Assembly (NCBI GenBank): GCA_963576735.1
Contig: OY755197.1
Span: forward strand, 12,501-76,500
Source of the DNA: Bedellia somnulentella
Taxonomy: Eukaryota; Arthropoda; Insecta; Lepidoptera; Bedelliidae
Direction of reading: 5' to 3'
DNA: 64,000 bases
The notes beneath the pieces are model-generated. The model was given only the letters and a program-made list of their open reading frames with translations, searched no databases and had not been told where the DNA came from. The position numbers were made by a program, and so were the translations under genes. Of this stretch, positions 51,701-58,311 are shown piece after piece (the first letter of the stretch is position 1; each line of letters begins with the position of its first letter).

Positions 51701-54700
51701 GTCTTGGGTAGTGACGCGTGACCTCGATTTTGCTTGGGTCGGGAAAAATACCTTCTGGTGTTATTTTATGTCCTAAATAAACTATCTCTTTCCTCAAGAA
51801 TTCGCATTTCATGGGGTTAAGTTTTAAGTTAACGTCTCTTAATCGATTTAACACACACGTAAGATTTTTATTATGGTGTTCCATAGATTTTCCTATTACT
51901 ACACAATCGTCTAAGTAAATAAAACATTTTTCAAAGTTTAGGCCTGCCATTGCTATGGTCATGAGCCTGGAGAAAACACTAGCACTGGTCTTGAGACCCA
52001 TGGGACAGCGTTTCATCTGATACTGTTTTCCTGCTGTAAATGCTGTACATTTGCGTGAATTACTATCCAAAGAAAGTTGATACATCTTATTTAAGCTAAA
52101 TGATGTATATTTACGCGATTTTGGATCTAAAGATAATTGATAATAAGATTGGGAAAGGTCTAATTTCGAAAAATAAATACTTCCGGACAATGAGTCAAGT
52201 ATTTCGGTGATATTTGGAAGTGGAAATTTGTCATCCTGAATTTTATTATTTAGCTGTCGATAATCGATGACCAATCTCCATTTTTTCTCGTTTGATTTAT
52301 CAGCTTTCTTTGGGACTAATAGAATTGGGCTTGACCACTCTGACACGGTCTCCTCTATGATGTCGTTTTTCAGCATCTCTTGGATTTGTTTCTCAATTTC
52401 ACCTTTCAAAGCTTGTGGAACTCGATAAGGCTTTACATACGCGGGACTCACGTTATCTTTTAAAATTATATTATGTTGCATTAGATTTGTAACTGATAAC
52501 TTATCACCAGGCAAGTGGAAAACATCGGCATATTTGGCACATATTTTCTCAATTTCTAACTTTTCTTCTCTATTTAAGTAATTCAAATCAAGTAGTTCTA
52601 ATAAATTTTTGACGCGGTTTACTGATTTATTTTCGGCATTAAATTGGCAAACATCAAAATTATTGATTGATTGCGTTGGAATATTATATAAATTAATATC
52701 GACTTCCTTTTCGGTCGTATTTAAAATTCTTATGGGAATGCTACCATTACAAGGTTTTGAAATCATTCCGGCAACAAAAACACCTTCTTTTATTTCCTGT
52801 GCTAATATGACGGTATCGTAAGTAGAGCTACAAGGAATATATTTAATTATCTCGCAACGCGGCGGTATCATGTGAATGTATTCACTCTGGCTACTGCCTA
52901 TTTTTATGCTCACGGTTTTGTCATTTGAGAATAGCTTTAAAGACGATGTTTTATAGTCTATAATTGCGTTGAATCGTCTAAAAAAATTCTCTCCTAATAT
53001 TCCATTTGCTGAGCATGACATATTCTTAAAAACATAAAACTTCTCTCTAAAAGTAATATTATCATACGTTAAATCTAAATAAATGTAACCTTCGGAATAT
53101 AATTGACCACTAACACCTTTAATCGTAATTTTATCATAGTATAATTCATTCATTAAATCAAAGTGCTGAGTTAACCACTCATATTTTAATACGCAAATAC
53201 TTGCACCACTATCTACTAATAAACTTATTTTCTTATCTATACCTAAGTTGCTTACGCTGAGAGACACGACGCTACTCATATTATAATTTAAAATAAAGTG
53301 CTCATTCATTGAAGGGACGAAAAAACTCGCTATTCGGTGCAAATTGAGTGCACTCCGGTGTGTCTGTCGAATTGCGCTGTGCTTGCAATACGTGTGCGCT
53401 ATTTTGCATGTACCGGGGTGTTGAACCACGATAGCGGCCTCGCGTGGTGCCTCTAGTAGGCTTACCACGACCATGGTTTGGTGAAAATGATGGATACGAT
53501 GAGCCATTATTATTATTGTACTGTGGCTTATTATCGCGGCTATTTTTCGAATACCGATTCGAACTAAAATAAACTCTTGAACGTCCTCTATTATATGCGT
53601 AACCTCTATTGAAGTTTTGCCTAATTTTCATTACGGGCTGTTCATCGGTGGGCGATAAAGAATTTTCGTCGATCGCGGTCCTAATGGCCTCTGGAAGAGA
53701 GTCGAACGTTCGCGCGGCTATGATGGTACTTAAACGCTGATTAGACAATCCGTCGGCAAAACGTTTTATCGCGATTTTTTCGTTAATGTGCCGTAAAATA
53801 TCATATTTATTATCATCTCCGTCGGCTTGAGCTATGGTTAAGTTAACAAACAATTGTTCTAAATCATAACCAAACTTCTCGATGGACATACGTCCTTGTT
53901 TAATTTCGTGAAGTTGTGATTGTATAGCAACTGCAGACTTTTTCTGAATTAAATGAGTTCTCATATCATTAATTAAACTATCTACTGTCGCGTACTTCGA
54001 TTTTAATCTTAACTTAGCGCTAGCGGAAAGTCTTGTTTTAAGTACAAATTCTATTAATTGTTTATTCGCGTGTTCATTGATCATAGAACTGTAAAGTTGT
54101 ATAGAATCAATTAATTGAGAAGTGATTTGCTCCTGGCCGGTCATTACGGGCAACAGGGCTATAGCTGTTTTTATATCAAAGTTATCCGCCATTTTTAAAC
54201 TTTCTGAACTGTCCTGATAATCTTCAAAAGTCTTATTCTTTTCTACCATAAATACTAAACTTAAAATAAAACTGTAAATAGAATGGATATTTTCTATGTA
54301 CTTATGAATTACTTGGACTGTCTCTCCTACTAACTCAGAGTTCTCTATTTTAATTTTAATTTCGGACGAAATAGGCTCCAAACGACTGTACGCTATTTGA
54401 GCTTCTTTAAATTTATTTTGAGCTGTTTGAGAATTTTGTCTTCTAATGGGACCAATCTTGACAAGGTATTCTCTAATATTAACTAATTTCTCATATACAA
54501 TTTCTAGCTCAGTTAAGGACATTACAAATTAATTAACGAAACTGAATGTAAGAGGTCTTGACGTAATTTTAGGAACGGGCTTACTTTATATATCTGATGT
54601 GAAAGACGGCTCGACGTGGCCTTTCATCGGGCGGCGGCGGGGTCGGCGCGTGGCATCGAGCTGCAGCGGGCGGCGGCGGCGCGGCGCTCTGCTGCTGGGC

Positions 54701-56306
54701 GGGCCGGGCTACTCCCTGGACTCCTCTTGATGTGTGCTCTTCATGATTATCTTCTTTTATGGCTGCTGACTTGATAAGGATTCTTCTTAATAATTGTTTT
54801 TAGATTCACTGTGCTTCTTTATAATTCCGGAACACACTGTTTCTTATGGATACGCTGGTTTCATGATTTGGTCGCTGGGGTCATCTTTTTTATTTTAGGT
54901 AGCCGAAATCTTTTTTAGTGTTTAAAAGCTGGTCTTCATTTTAGTGCAGGTTGCCGGGGTCTTCATTGGTTTATTTTCAGATCGGCTACGGGGTCTTCTT
55001 TGGGTTCTTAGTGCAGGGTCGCCATGAAGTGTGTGGTGTTGGTGGTCAGGTTGGTATTGGCGGTATATCAAATCAAAGACATGTTTGATTGTTGGCGGTC
55101 GTTTATTGAATGACGTAAAGTATTAAAAAGTACTACAACTATAACTTACTGACTAAGCATATCGCGACGGACATAACATGTGTAACCTAATTAAGTCGTA
55201 TTGCTATGTCGCAACACTACAGTATCGTATATACGCTCGTGCCCTAGTCTTACTTCTGGTATGCATAAAGAGCTCGGTACCCCTTTAAGCCTATTTAACC
55301 TAGTGTTTAACTGCCCTTGGAACAACTACCCATCACATATAATATATTGGAATTACCTGTGGCATCTTTTAAAAAGGCAATTTAAGCAATTCTTTTAAAG
55401 AAATCTCACTACAGTGTTCAAGATTTTTTAGACGACAAGGACCCAACGCGCAGATGACCTTATAAGGTATAAATCTTTCGTCTGTATTCCGAGGAATAAT
55501 GGTCTGGTGAGAATTTTTCTTCTGTGATTGTGATGTGATTGGTTTTTTATGATGCACAATTTACTTAAATTATTTATTTATTTATTTTGGACAAACAACA
55601 GACACAGACTAAATACATTATTTCTAATTAAATCACATGGTGAAATCAGTCTGTATCCAGAACTGTTCATCACAGAATATTTACATTTCTATTATTATAA
55701 TAAACCGGAACATAACATATCTTATCATAATAAACATATTTTTAAAACTTATATGAAACTGAACTTTTTATAAAATATATAATCAGCATTTAAACATTAT
55801 AAAGCTTATAACTAATACATCTATTAAATGGGATTGTGTTTATACAAGTTTGTGTGTGTGTGTGTGTGTGTGTGAGTGTGTGTGTTTGTATGTGTGATTA
55901 TACCAAACTGGCGTTTGGTTTTGTCGCATAAAAAAATGTGAATGCAAAGTTTCTTCCTTGCTTCTTCTCTTTACAAAAACCTTCAAAAGGAACGGACTAA
56001 TAAGTAAACATAAAAAAAAAATACGTTCAAAATTTTTTTGTTTTCTTCTTGATTTTTAGTTATAAACTTTTAGACTTTTTTATATATAATTTACAATAAA
56101 CTTACGAATATCACTTATTTTCAGCAAACAAGGTGCAAGGACTATACTCAAAAATTCTGAAGCACCTTTACAACGAAACGAAGTCTACAACAGTTACCAC
56201 CAAAACCACATCTACAACTACGACCACGGAGAAAACAGAAGGAACGACGACTCCTCCGCCGTACTACAAGCCGGGAGAACCGGGCGATAACGAGTTTACC
56301 GGGTAA
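36742..56306 (+). CDS. Putative secreted Cys-rich protein with Thr-rich tail; six exons
   Basis: I assemble exons 36742-36870, 40165-40316, 40584-40651, 42153-42295, 42772-42946 and 56125-56306. They total 849 bp (282 residues) and all splice phases agree. Exon 1 starts with a signal-peptide-like MNYFSVLPWILVQISLL and ends at a consensus GTAAGT donor. Exon 2 uses donor GTTTGT, the weakest call; exon 3 uses GTAAGT, exon 4 GTAATA and exon 5 GTACAT. Acceptors follow pyrimidine-rich tracts. Exons 1-5 carry nine cysteines outside the signal, including CLCTYTC. Exon 6 is Thr-rich (mucin-like), with TTTPPPYYKPGEPG and then a stop. I recognise no known family. Intron 5 is ~13 kb and full of mobile elements. 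It could be a pseudogene, but no exon has a stop or frameshift. Confidence 0.5.
37096..37437. repeat. Inverted pair of ~130-bp MITEs (long palindrome)
   Basis: Two copies of one short element with terminal GCAAGCACGAG / CTCGTGCTTG, at 37096-37226 (plus) and ~37301-37437 (minus), are separated by ~75 bp. Internal motifs such as ATGGCAGTATACGATACTAAG recur inverted. Transcribed through intron 1 it would form a hairpin with arms of about 125 bp. Confidence 0.82.
37716..37770 (+). repeat. CGGCTTAG repeat, 5' fragment
   Basis: Only the first ~55 bp (CTGTCGGCTTAGAATAGC to CCGGTGGATAC), joined directly to a LINE endonuclease fragment. Confidence 0.7.
37771..37912 (+). pseudogene. LINE endonuclease fragment
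   Basis: The peptide FVGDLWIRIKINDRTWINVCIVHLP matches the central endonuclease region of Jockey-like LINE proteins (DLWVxI...VYLPP). It is ~45 codons long and truncated on both sides, between two CGGCTTAG repeats. Confidence 0.6.
37919..38165 (+). repeat. CGGCTTAG SINE-like repeat, full copy
   Basis: Begins TGCGTAGTGCCGGCTC and ends TATAGCCGTTAGTATATG(TATG)n. It lies in intron 1 of the putative host gene. Confidence 0.85.
38207..38577 (+). repeat. tRNA-derived SINE, best full-length copy, 11-bp target duplication
   Basis: Perfect A box TAGCCTAGTGGG and B box GGTTCAAATCC at tRNA spacing, then the block GGGTCGGGCCTACACCAA, a ~250-bp body, and a tail CTCTGCCAACCCC...GAACGTTTATG(TTATG)n. Flanked by TTTATTTAATA at 38196-38206 and 38578-38588. 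Confidence 0.92.
38589..40010. other. AT-rich intronic spacer, no feature recognised
   Basis: Long AT-rich sequence within intron 1. An ORF-poor segment at 39490-39640 could be a LINE 3' UTR in reverse orientation, but I cannot support it. No RNA gene or repeat pair seen. Confidence 0.35.
40011..40131 (-). repeat. CGGCTTAG repeat, 3' half
   Basis: ACATACATACATATACTCACGGC to AAATAAAGGTTGTT, the 3' half of the repeat inverted, ending ~35 bp before putative exon 2 (40165). Confidence 0.8.
40355..40500 (+). repeat. tRNA-SINE copy with internal deletion
   Basis: ACCGTGATA joined to the 3' body (GCCTACCCCTAATCACGTGAGTAC) and tail (CTCTGCCAACCCCTTCGGGG). About 200 bp of the head and middle are missing. 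It lies in the short intron between exons 2 and 3. Confidence 0.78.
40767..40998 (-). repeat. CGGCTTAG SINE-like repeat, near-complete copy
   Basis: Inverted copy from CATACATATACTCACGGC to GCCGACACTACACAG, in intron 3. Confidence 0.8.
41100..41343 (-). repeat. CGGCTTAG repeat, strongly degraded
   Basis: Recognisable as CAGCCACTTTTGAAAG near 41110 and GGGTAGTGCTATTCTAAGC...CACAGC at the far end, with rearranged middle sequence. Confidence 0.6.
41360..41826 (+). pseudogene. RTE-type LINE, C-terminal fragment
   Basis: Two frames (41368-41613 and 41621-41815) encode the end of an RTE-like endonuclease-reverse transcriptase: YGSECWVWQKKHESRVNAVEMR, WFGHIERRDD, GRPRRTHLDQIESVL, CQDRTKWRSILSAYPNGK. 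A small frameshift separates them. The end (CTCTGCCTACCCCAATGGGA) matches the two shorter copies at 45421 and 57240. Confidence 0.85.
41874..42060 (+). repeat. Repeat end related to the 27239-28013 element
   Basis: TACTAGCTGACCCGACAGACTTCG matches both inverted ends of that element, and TTCCGGGATAAAAGGTATCC matches its inner right end. This single-ended copy lacks the inverted partner. Confidence 0.6.
42299..42518 (-). repeat. CGGCTTAG repeat directly after the exon 4 splice donor
   Basis: Inverted copy that starts (TACATACATATACTAACGGCC) within three bases of the predicted donor at 42296 and ends at CTGACACTACACAGC. Confidence 0.82.
42951..43468 (-). repeat. Two CGGCTTAG repeats in tandem beside the exon 5 donor
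   Basis: Copies at 42951-43180 and 43193-43444, both inverted. Direct repeats of AAAATAGGTAC flank them, at 42940-42950, 43182-43192, 43470-43480 and 43493-43503. The first overlaps the predicted exon 5 / intron 5 junction ATAG|GTAC. A short extra duplication of the 5' end (CTAAGCCGGCACTACACGGCAG) follows the second copy. Confidence 0.85.
43581..44500 (+). repeat. 145-bp tandem repeat array, about six units
   Basis: GTCCGCGATTATCT recurs every 145 bp, six times (~43655, 43800, 43945, 44090, 44235, 44380). Each unit includes CCGACCAAAAAAAGAAAGGAGG and (TATG)n. The units are nearly identical. Degenerate units (CCGACTTCAAAAAAGGAGG, CCGACTCGAAAAAAAGGAGG) flank the array. The open frames seen in each unit are a by-product of the repeat and change phase every unit. 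Confidence 0.9.
44501..44934. other. Intronic spacer
   Basis: AT-rich sequence in intron 5 with no feature I can name. Confidence 0.35.
44935..45059 (+). repeat. MITE, GCAAGCACGAG family
   Basis: A 125-bp copy with ends GCAAGCACGAG and CTCGTGCTTGC, same family as the palindrome at 37096-37437 and the copy split by the gypsy element. Confidence 0.82.
45345..46600. repeat. Inverted-arm repeat with a LINE insertion in one arm
   Basis: The left arm (~45345-45795) and right arm (~46443-46600) are reverse complements (GGCACCGACTTCAAAAAG, TTTTGAAGGCGGTTC). They are separated by ~650 bp of sequence without a recognised gene. The left arm is interrupted by an RTE LINE 3' fragment. The class is unknown. 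Confidence 0.65.
45421..45701 (-). mobile_element. 5'-truncated RTE-type LINE copy with 12-bp target duplication
   Basis: A 281-bp copy of the 3' end only (minus strand: GRPRRTHLDQIENVL, KNKRACMKRLMDVNEA, then CTACCCCAATGGGAAC and (TATG)n). It is flanked by TCAAAAATCCAA at 45409-45420 and 45702-45713. It is much less diverged than the copy at 41360, so a recently active LINE is implied. Confidence 0.9.
46673..46810 (+). repeat. CGGCTTAG repeat, 5' part, split by the hAT element
   Basis: Runs from GCCGTGAAGTGTCGGCTT to CTATCCAAAAG. The repeat resumes at 48866 (TCCAAAAGTGGCTGAG) beyond the hAT insertion. An internal stretch (ACGGTATTGGGGC...) is missing. Confidence 0.85.
47590..48058 (+). pseudogene. 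hAT transposase BED zinc-finger exon with internal duplication
   Basis: The reading frame KSKFEEFFEIIHAAQTAFCKLCQHKK...NTSGLRKHLISFHKK has the CX2C...HX4H spacing of a BED finger. A 128-bp segment (47678-47805) is repeated exactly in tandem (47806-47933). Since 128 is not a multiple of three, the first finger runs out of frame. A GT follows at GGACAG|GTAAGA, so this may be a 5' exon. Confidence 0.8.
48169..48410 (-). repeat. CGGCTTAG repeat with 10-bp target duplication inside the hAT element
   Basis: Inverted, full-length and little diverged. Flanked by TAATAAATCA at 48159-48168 and 48411-48420. Confidence 0.92.
48866..48895 (+). repeat. CGGCTTAG repeat, remainder after hAT insertion
   Basis: TCCAAAAGTGGCTGAGAAATTT, direct continuation of the part at 46673-46810, ending at AATTCCG. 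Confidence 0.75.
48963..49101 (-). repeat. tRNA-SINE, 3' half
   Basis: The inverted 3' part of the tRNA-SINE: (AACATA)n tail, ACGTTCACGCCGAATATC, GGCAGAGGTACTAATAC, to GTACCCACGTTTTGCATGGACAGTGTA. Confidence 0.8.
49211..49277 (-). repeat. GCAAGCACGAG MITE, half split off by gypsy
   Basis: Diverged MITE sequence (AACTAGATATAGCG, CCGCCATCTCTTTCG, CTTAGTAT) up to the gypsy LTR. The other end (GTATCGTATATACGCTCGTGCCC) continues at 55222-55248. Confidence 0.7.
49278..49474 (-). repeat. gypsy LTR (3' LTR of the element)
   Basis: 197 bp; read on the minus strand it starts TGTAGTGTTGCGACATAGC and ends in CACACTTCA. Confidence 0.95.
49599..53507 (-). CDS. gypsy Pol: protease, reverse transcriptase, RNase H, integrase
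   Basis: A 1302-codon open frame, overlapping gag by ~206 bp in the +1 frame relative to gag, so expression by ribosomal frameshift is likely and the first ~70 codons may not be used. In order: aspartic protease LLVDSGAS, reverse transcriptase with FIYLDD, RNase H (QTDASKLGLGG, FTDHRPL), integrase zinc domain (HAGINR...CKSCQ) and a DDE core (SLDIMGPLD, ISDRGTEF, IENTHK). A 20-residue segment between RT motifs is repeated (YQLSLDPKSRK then YQLSLDSNSRK). No stop interrupts it. Confidence 0.93.
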   Translation of the reverse strand: MAHRIHHFHQTMVVVSLLEAPREAAIVVQHPGTCKIAHTYCKHSAIRQTHRSALNLHRIASFFVPSMNEHFILNYNMSSVVSLSVSNLGIDKKISLLVDSGASICVLKYEWLTQHFDLMNELYYDKITIKGVSGQLYSEGYIYLDLTYDNITFREKFYVFKNMSCSANGILGENFFRRFNAIIDYKTSSLKLFSNDKTVSIKIGSSQSEYIHMIPPRCEIIKYIPCSSTYDTVILAQEIKEGVFVAGMISKPCNGSIPIRILNTTEKEVDINLYNIPTQSINNFDVCQFNAENKSVNRVKNLLELLDLNYLNREEKLEIEKICAKYADVFHLPGDKLSVTNLMQHNIILKDNVSPAYVKPYRVPQALKGEIEKQIQEMLKNDIIEETVSEWSSPILLVPKKADKSNEKKWRLVIDYRQLNNKIQDDKFPLPNITEILDSLSGSIYFSKLDLSQSYYQLSLDPKSRKYTSFSLNKMYQLSLDSNSRKCTAFTAGKQYQMKRCPMGLKTSASVFSRLMTIAMAGLNFEKCFIYLDDCVVIGKSMEHHNKNLTCVLNRLRDVNLKLNPMKCEFLRKEIVYLGHKITPEGIFPDPSKIEVTRHYPRPACADDVKRFVAFANYYRRFIPRFADIVYPLHALCKKGVSFEWSPECETAFQNLKLALTNPPVLDYPDFSENNIFRLQTDASKLGLGGILSNSNGKVIAYASRSLKPAETRYPVIELELLAIVWAVRHFRPYLYGRKFKIFTDHRPLVYLFGLNDPSSRLTKFRLYLEEYDFEVEYVPGRHNAAADALSRLPVTSKDLKEMHEQVVSVLTRAQKKKLDSQGTHTDRPTESSTARRPDQPTAVEVLKRPKYIIELRFSDNYNNKCLRQSNNVISDASYCTYVPSQSAIFLNTRSLSTQEVLVRDLEKLCKQLNINDLLIIKNKSVDKYIQSLLRSIDKYKTMSLKFLITKEVTRITDKDEIITILNDFHILPTSGHAGINRMINNIKKYYFWPGITNDVINFVKKCKSCQIQKHTNRHIKEPMTITSTASTAFERISLDIMGPLDIDNYDNKYILTLQCDLSKYVEAYPLPRKDTETVTKAFVTYFVLRYGVPKTIISDRGTEFTSSVMVETCRLLGIEKHISTAYHHETLGAIENTHKHLGAYLRIQCENNKADWSDWVPFWCFSFNTSVHSETKYTPYELVFGKMCNLPSNLSKGIDPLYNHDDYPKELKYRLQKAQADAKQNLLQSKISRKLQYDKNCNSVKYNIGDLILLKNQIGNKLDNVYEGPYKVLKDMSPNVLISKKNKELLVHKNNTKLFYD
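53302..54522 (-). CDS. gypsy Gag
   Basis: A 406-residue structural protein. The C-terminal third is basic and Arg/Gly/Asn-rich (GRGKPTRGTTRGRYRG) and lacks a CCHC knuckle, so RNA binding probably uses the RG region. Lack of a knuckle is seen in some insect gypsy lineages. The start is the ATG at 54522, about 500 bp inside the 5' LTR. Confidence 0.88.
   Translation of the reverse strand: MSLTELEIVYEKLVNIREYLVKIGPIRRQNSQTAQNKFKEAQIAYSRLEPISSEIKIKIENSELVGETVQVIHKYIENIHSIYSFILSLVFMVEKNKTFEDYQDSSESLKMADNFDIKTAIALLPVMTGQEQITSQLIDSIQLYSSMINEHANKQLIEFVLKTRLSASAKLRLKSKYATVDSLINDMRTHLIQKKSAVAIQSQLHEIKQGRMSIEKFGYDLEQLFVNLTIAQADGDDNKYDILRHINEKIAIKRFADGLSNQRLSTIIAARTFDSLPEAIRTAIDENSLSPTDEQPVMKIRQNFNRGYAYNRGRSRVYFSSNRYSKNSRDNKPQYNNNNGSSYPSFSPNHGRGKPTRGTTRGRYRGSTPRYMQNSAHVLQAQRNSTDTPECTQFAPNSEFFRPFNE
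54523..55024 (-). promoter_or_regulatory. gypsy untranslated leader
   Basis: Contains a very GC-rich block (54640-54720, CGGCGG-rich), in contrast to the AT-rich ORFs, and the primer-site-like TGGCGACC next to the LTR. The role of the GC block is unknown; packaging is possible. Confidence 0.6.
55025..55221 (-). repeat. gypsy LTR (5' LTR of the element)
   Basis: 197 bp; by eye identical to the LTR at 49278-49474. It is the promoter side for the minus-strand transcript. Confidence 0.95.
55250..56050 (+). pseudogene. Jockey-type LINE, 3' end, plus strand
   Basis: Translates in part as LELPVASFKKAI*AILLKKSHYSVQDFLDDKDPTR, the C terminus of the same family as 31077-30325, with a stop codon. The 3' UTR is also shared (GGCGTTTGGTTTTGTCGCATA, CTTGCTTCTTCTCTTTAC). 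The middle carries unrelated AT-rich sequence and a (TG)n microsatellite at ~55850-55886. Confidence 0.7.
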
Positions 56307-56584
56307 ACACCGTGGAAACAAGTTTTCTTTCTGAATATCAGTGATGACTATGAATTTTACAGAGTTAGAGCGATTTTGTAGAACTACCCTCTGTATTTGA
56401 ACGGGTAATTTTCCGCAAGTCGACGTCTTCTGTGCGCCTGTTTTGCGTTAGAACTACCCTCACTTTTAATTGTGAACTTATTTAGTCATTACGTTACTTT
56501 TTTTGTTTGGTAATAATATGTACAAATGCAAAAGCTGTCAAAATGTAGTTTAAAAGCAAGCAAAAGTTACGTACATAACTTTTA
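56307..56584. other. Region downstream of the putative host gene
   Basis: Should contain the 3' UTR of the gene ending at 56306. I see no clear AATAAA signal and nothing else. Confidence 0.3.
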
Positions 56585-56802
56585 ATATATATACTTACGG
56601 CTGTAAATCCCTCAAGGGGGTAGCCCGAGCTTTGGAATGAGAAAATCCTTACCTACTTTTAAACATTGTGCGGGGATAAGATTGTAAAATGGATTGAAAA
56701 GGATTTTGGCAACGCCCAAAAATGGCTTAAAAAGCCTCAATACCCTTAGTCGCCTCCTAGAAAAATAGAGTTGTGCTATTCTTAGTTGATACAACACAGT
56801 TA
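56585..56802 (-). repeat. CGGCTTAG repeat, diverged full copy
   Basis: Inverted, from ATATATACTTACGGCTG to GTGCTATTCTTAGTTGATACAACACAG. Confidence 0.75.
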
Positions 56803-56819
56803 ACTGCTATCTATGTATT

Positions 56820-57130
56820 GAGGATATCTGAAAGTTTTTGTCTTAGCAAACGCCGCAAGAATAGCCACTGGACGGTAATTTCGGACATCTGAACTTATTT
56901 ACCTTTCGGTACAGGCACTACTCGCGTGGTTTTCCACATATCCGGAAACGATTCTTCCGCAAGGAATAAATTAAATAGAAATAGGAGCGGCTCCTCTAGC
57001 ACCGCGCGACAGTCCTTTACCACAAACGCAGGTATCCCGTCCGCTCCGGCCGAGGACTTGGCTGGCAGCCGCGCCAGCGCCGCGCGCACCTCGTCGCGGG
57101 ACAGCGCGTCGGTGGAGTATCTGAGTACAC
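56820..57130 (-). pseudogene. LINE reverse transcriptase fragment
   Basis: The minus-strand frame reads VRAALARLPAKSSAGADGIPAFVVKDC and FPDMWKTTRVVPVPKGK, the first RT block of a LINE. It then breaks with a stop and frameshift into VRNYRPVAILA-like sequence. Higher GC than its surroundings. This family differs from the Jockey copies at 30-33 kb. Confidence 0.78.
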
Positions 57131-57239
57131 TGAACTAAAAAATAGAAAAGTTAGTTATGTATGTAAATAACTAAGAGTCTCATAGTAAGTCACACAAAAC
57201 TGTAGTGTAAGCGCTTCTTGGCCCTCTGTTTTGACATTA

Positions 57240-57506
57240 CAGTAAATTGGTGAAAGAGATATATAGAGCCAATGTGGAAGGTAATGTTAGTAGAGGACAA
57301 CCTCGGAGGACACATTTGGATCAAATAGAAAATGTGCTCAAAAAGGCAGGTGTTCGCAGTATGAAGAATAAAAGAGCATGTATGAAAAGATTGATGGATG
57401 TAAACGAAGCCAGAAAGGTGTGCCAGGATCGTACAAAGTGGCGATCGATAGTCTCTGCCTACCCCAATGGGAACTAACGGCGTGAGAATATGTATGTATG
57501 TATGTA
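57240..57506 (+). mobile_element. 5'-truncated RTE-type LINE copy with 13-bp target duplication
   Basis: A near-identical sister of the copy at 45421-45701 (KLVKEIYRANVEGNVSRG, RRTHLDQIENVLKKAG), ending in CCCCAATGGGAACTAACGG and (TATG)n. Flanked by TGTTTTGACATTA at 57227-57239 and 57507-57519. Confidence 0.92.
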
Positions 57507-57671
57507 TGTTTTGACATTATGTTATGTATGTTAGTGTTAACTTTGATTTTGAAAATATTTTCGATATTGCTTAGTTATTATTTCTATCTTTTGTAATTAT
57601 TTAAGTCATAGATTAAGTTAATACTGTCTAAATAATTCATTCCCATATGATGCAATAAATATAACTTACGA

Positions 57672-57738
57672 AAGTGGCTGAGGAATTTCTAATTCCTTAG
57701 CACTGGCTATCCCTTCTAGGGACTAATAGTCGTGAGAT
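57672..57738 (+). repeat. CGGCTTAG repeat, 3' fragment
   Basis: AAAGTGGCTGAGGAATTTC to GACTAATAGTCGTGAGATA, truncated at the 5' side. Confidence 0.75.
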
Positions 57739-57794
57739 ATTTTTTTATTTCAATACAGGCACAGTAACAGAATACAGACTATACAATATAATAC

Positions 57795-58102
57795 TGTTAG
57801 GGTTAATAATAACGATTATTGTCGGGTACTTGTGTGTTTGAGCGAGACGCTGCGTTGTCTCTGATGAGTCAGTCTGAATACACTTGTACGGTTCAGTAGA
57901 ACCGACATTGCATTGTCAGCAGTTTTACAATTAAATGTTTTATGTAAATTACGCCATTAATATCAGTTTGCGTTAAGACAGCAACCCGCGCACTCTCATT
58001 TATCATAGTAGCATAAGCAGAGTAACTAAATATACGTAATAATCATAGCAAGAATTCTATCATTTATTAGCATTAATTAAGTGTAAGGTTCTACACCCTA
58101 CA
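57795..58102 (+). repeat. Putative BEL/Pao 5' LTR
   Basis: Starts TGTTAGGGTT and ends ACCCTACA, 308 bp, with ATTATTGGTCCTTCG directly after, a primer-site-like sequence seen downstream of other BEL LTRs as far as I recall. The second LTR is outside the window, so the boundaries are provisional. Confidence 0.55.
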
Positions 58103-58311
58103 ATTATTGGTCCTTCGCTTGGACCTTTCGCGAGTGAACAATTCGTGTGAGGTTTGAACTATCAGTGCCTATTGGAACATTTATATAATTGAAGCAACAA
58201 TTCGTGTACTGGTGTGAGCAGCAGCAATACATAAGTTTATCAGCATTCAGCATTCATCAGCAGCATTCAAGTAAGATCGTTTTAATTATTCAAATTATAG
58301 CAGCATTCATC

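Larger units (their letters stand above)
49278..55221 (-). mobile_element. Ty3/gypsy LTR retrotransposon, complete
   Basis: Two 197-bp LTRs that look identical by eye bound a gag ORF and a pol ORF, minus strand. The target duplication GTAT lies at 49274-49277 and 55222-55225. Next to the 5' LTR the minus strand begins TGGCGACC, a plausible tRNA primer site, and next to the 3' LTR lies the purine tract CGGGGGAGA. The element sits inside a GCAAGCACGAG MITE, itself in intron 5 of the putative host gene. Identical LTRs mean a very recent insertion. I see no env ORF. Confidence 0.95.

Noticed and set aside
54640..54720. CpG-rich host promoter
   Set aside because: It lies in the leader of the gypsy element between LTR and gag, so it belongs to the retroelement.
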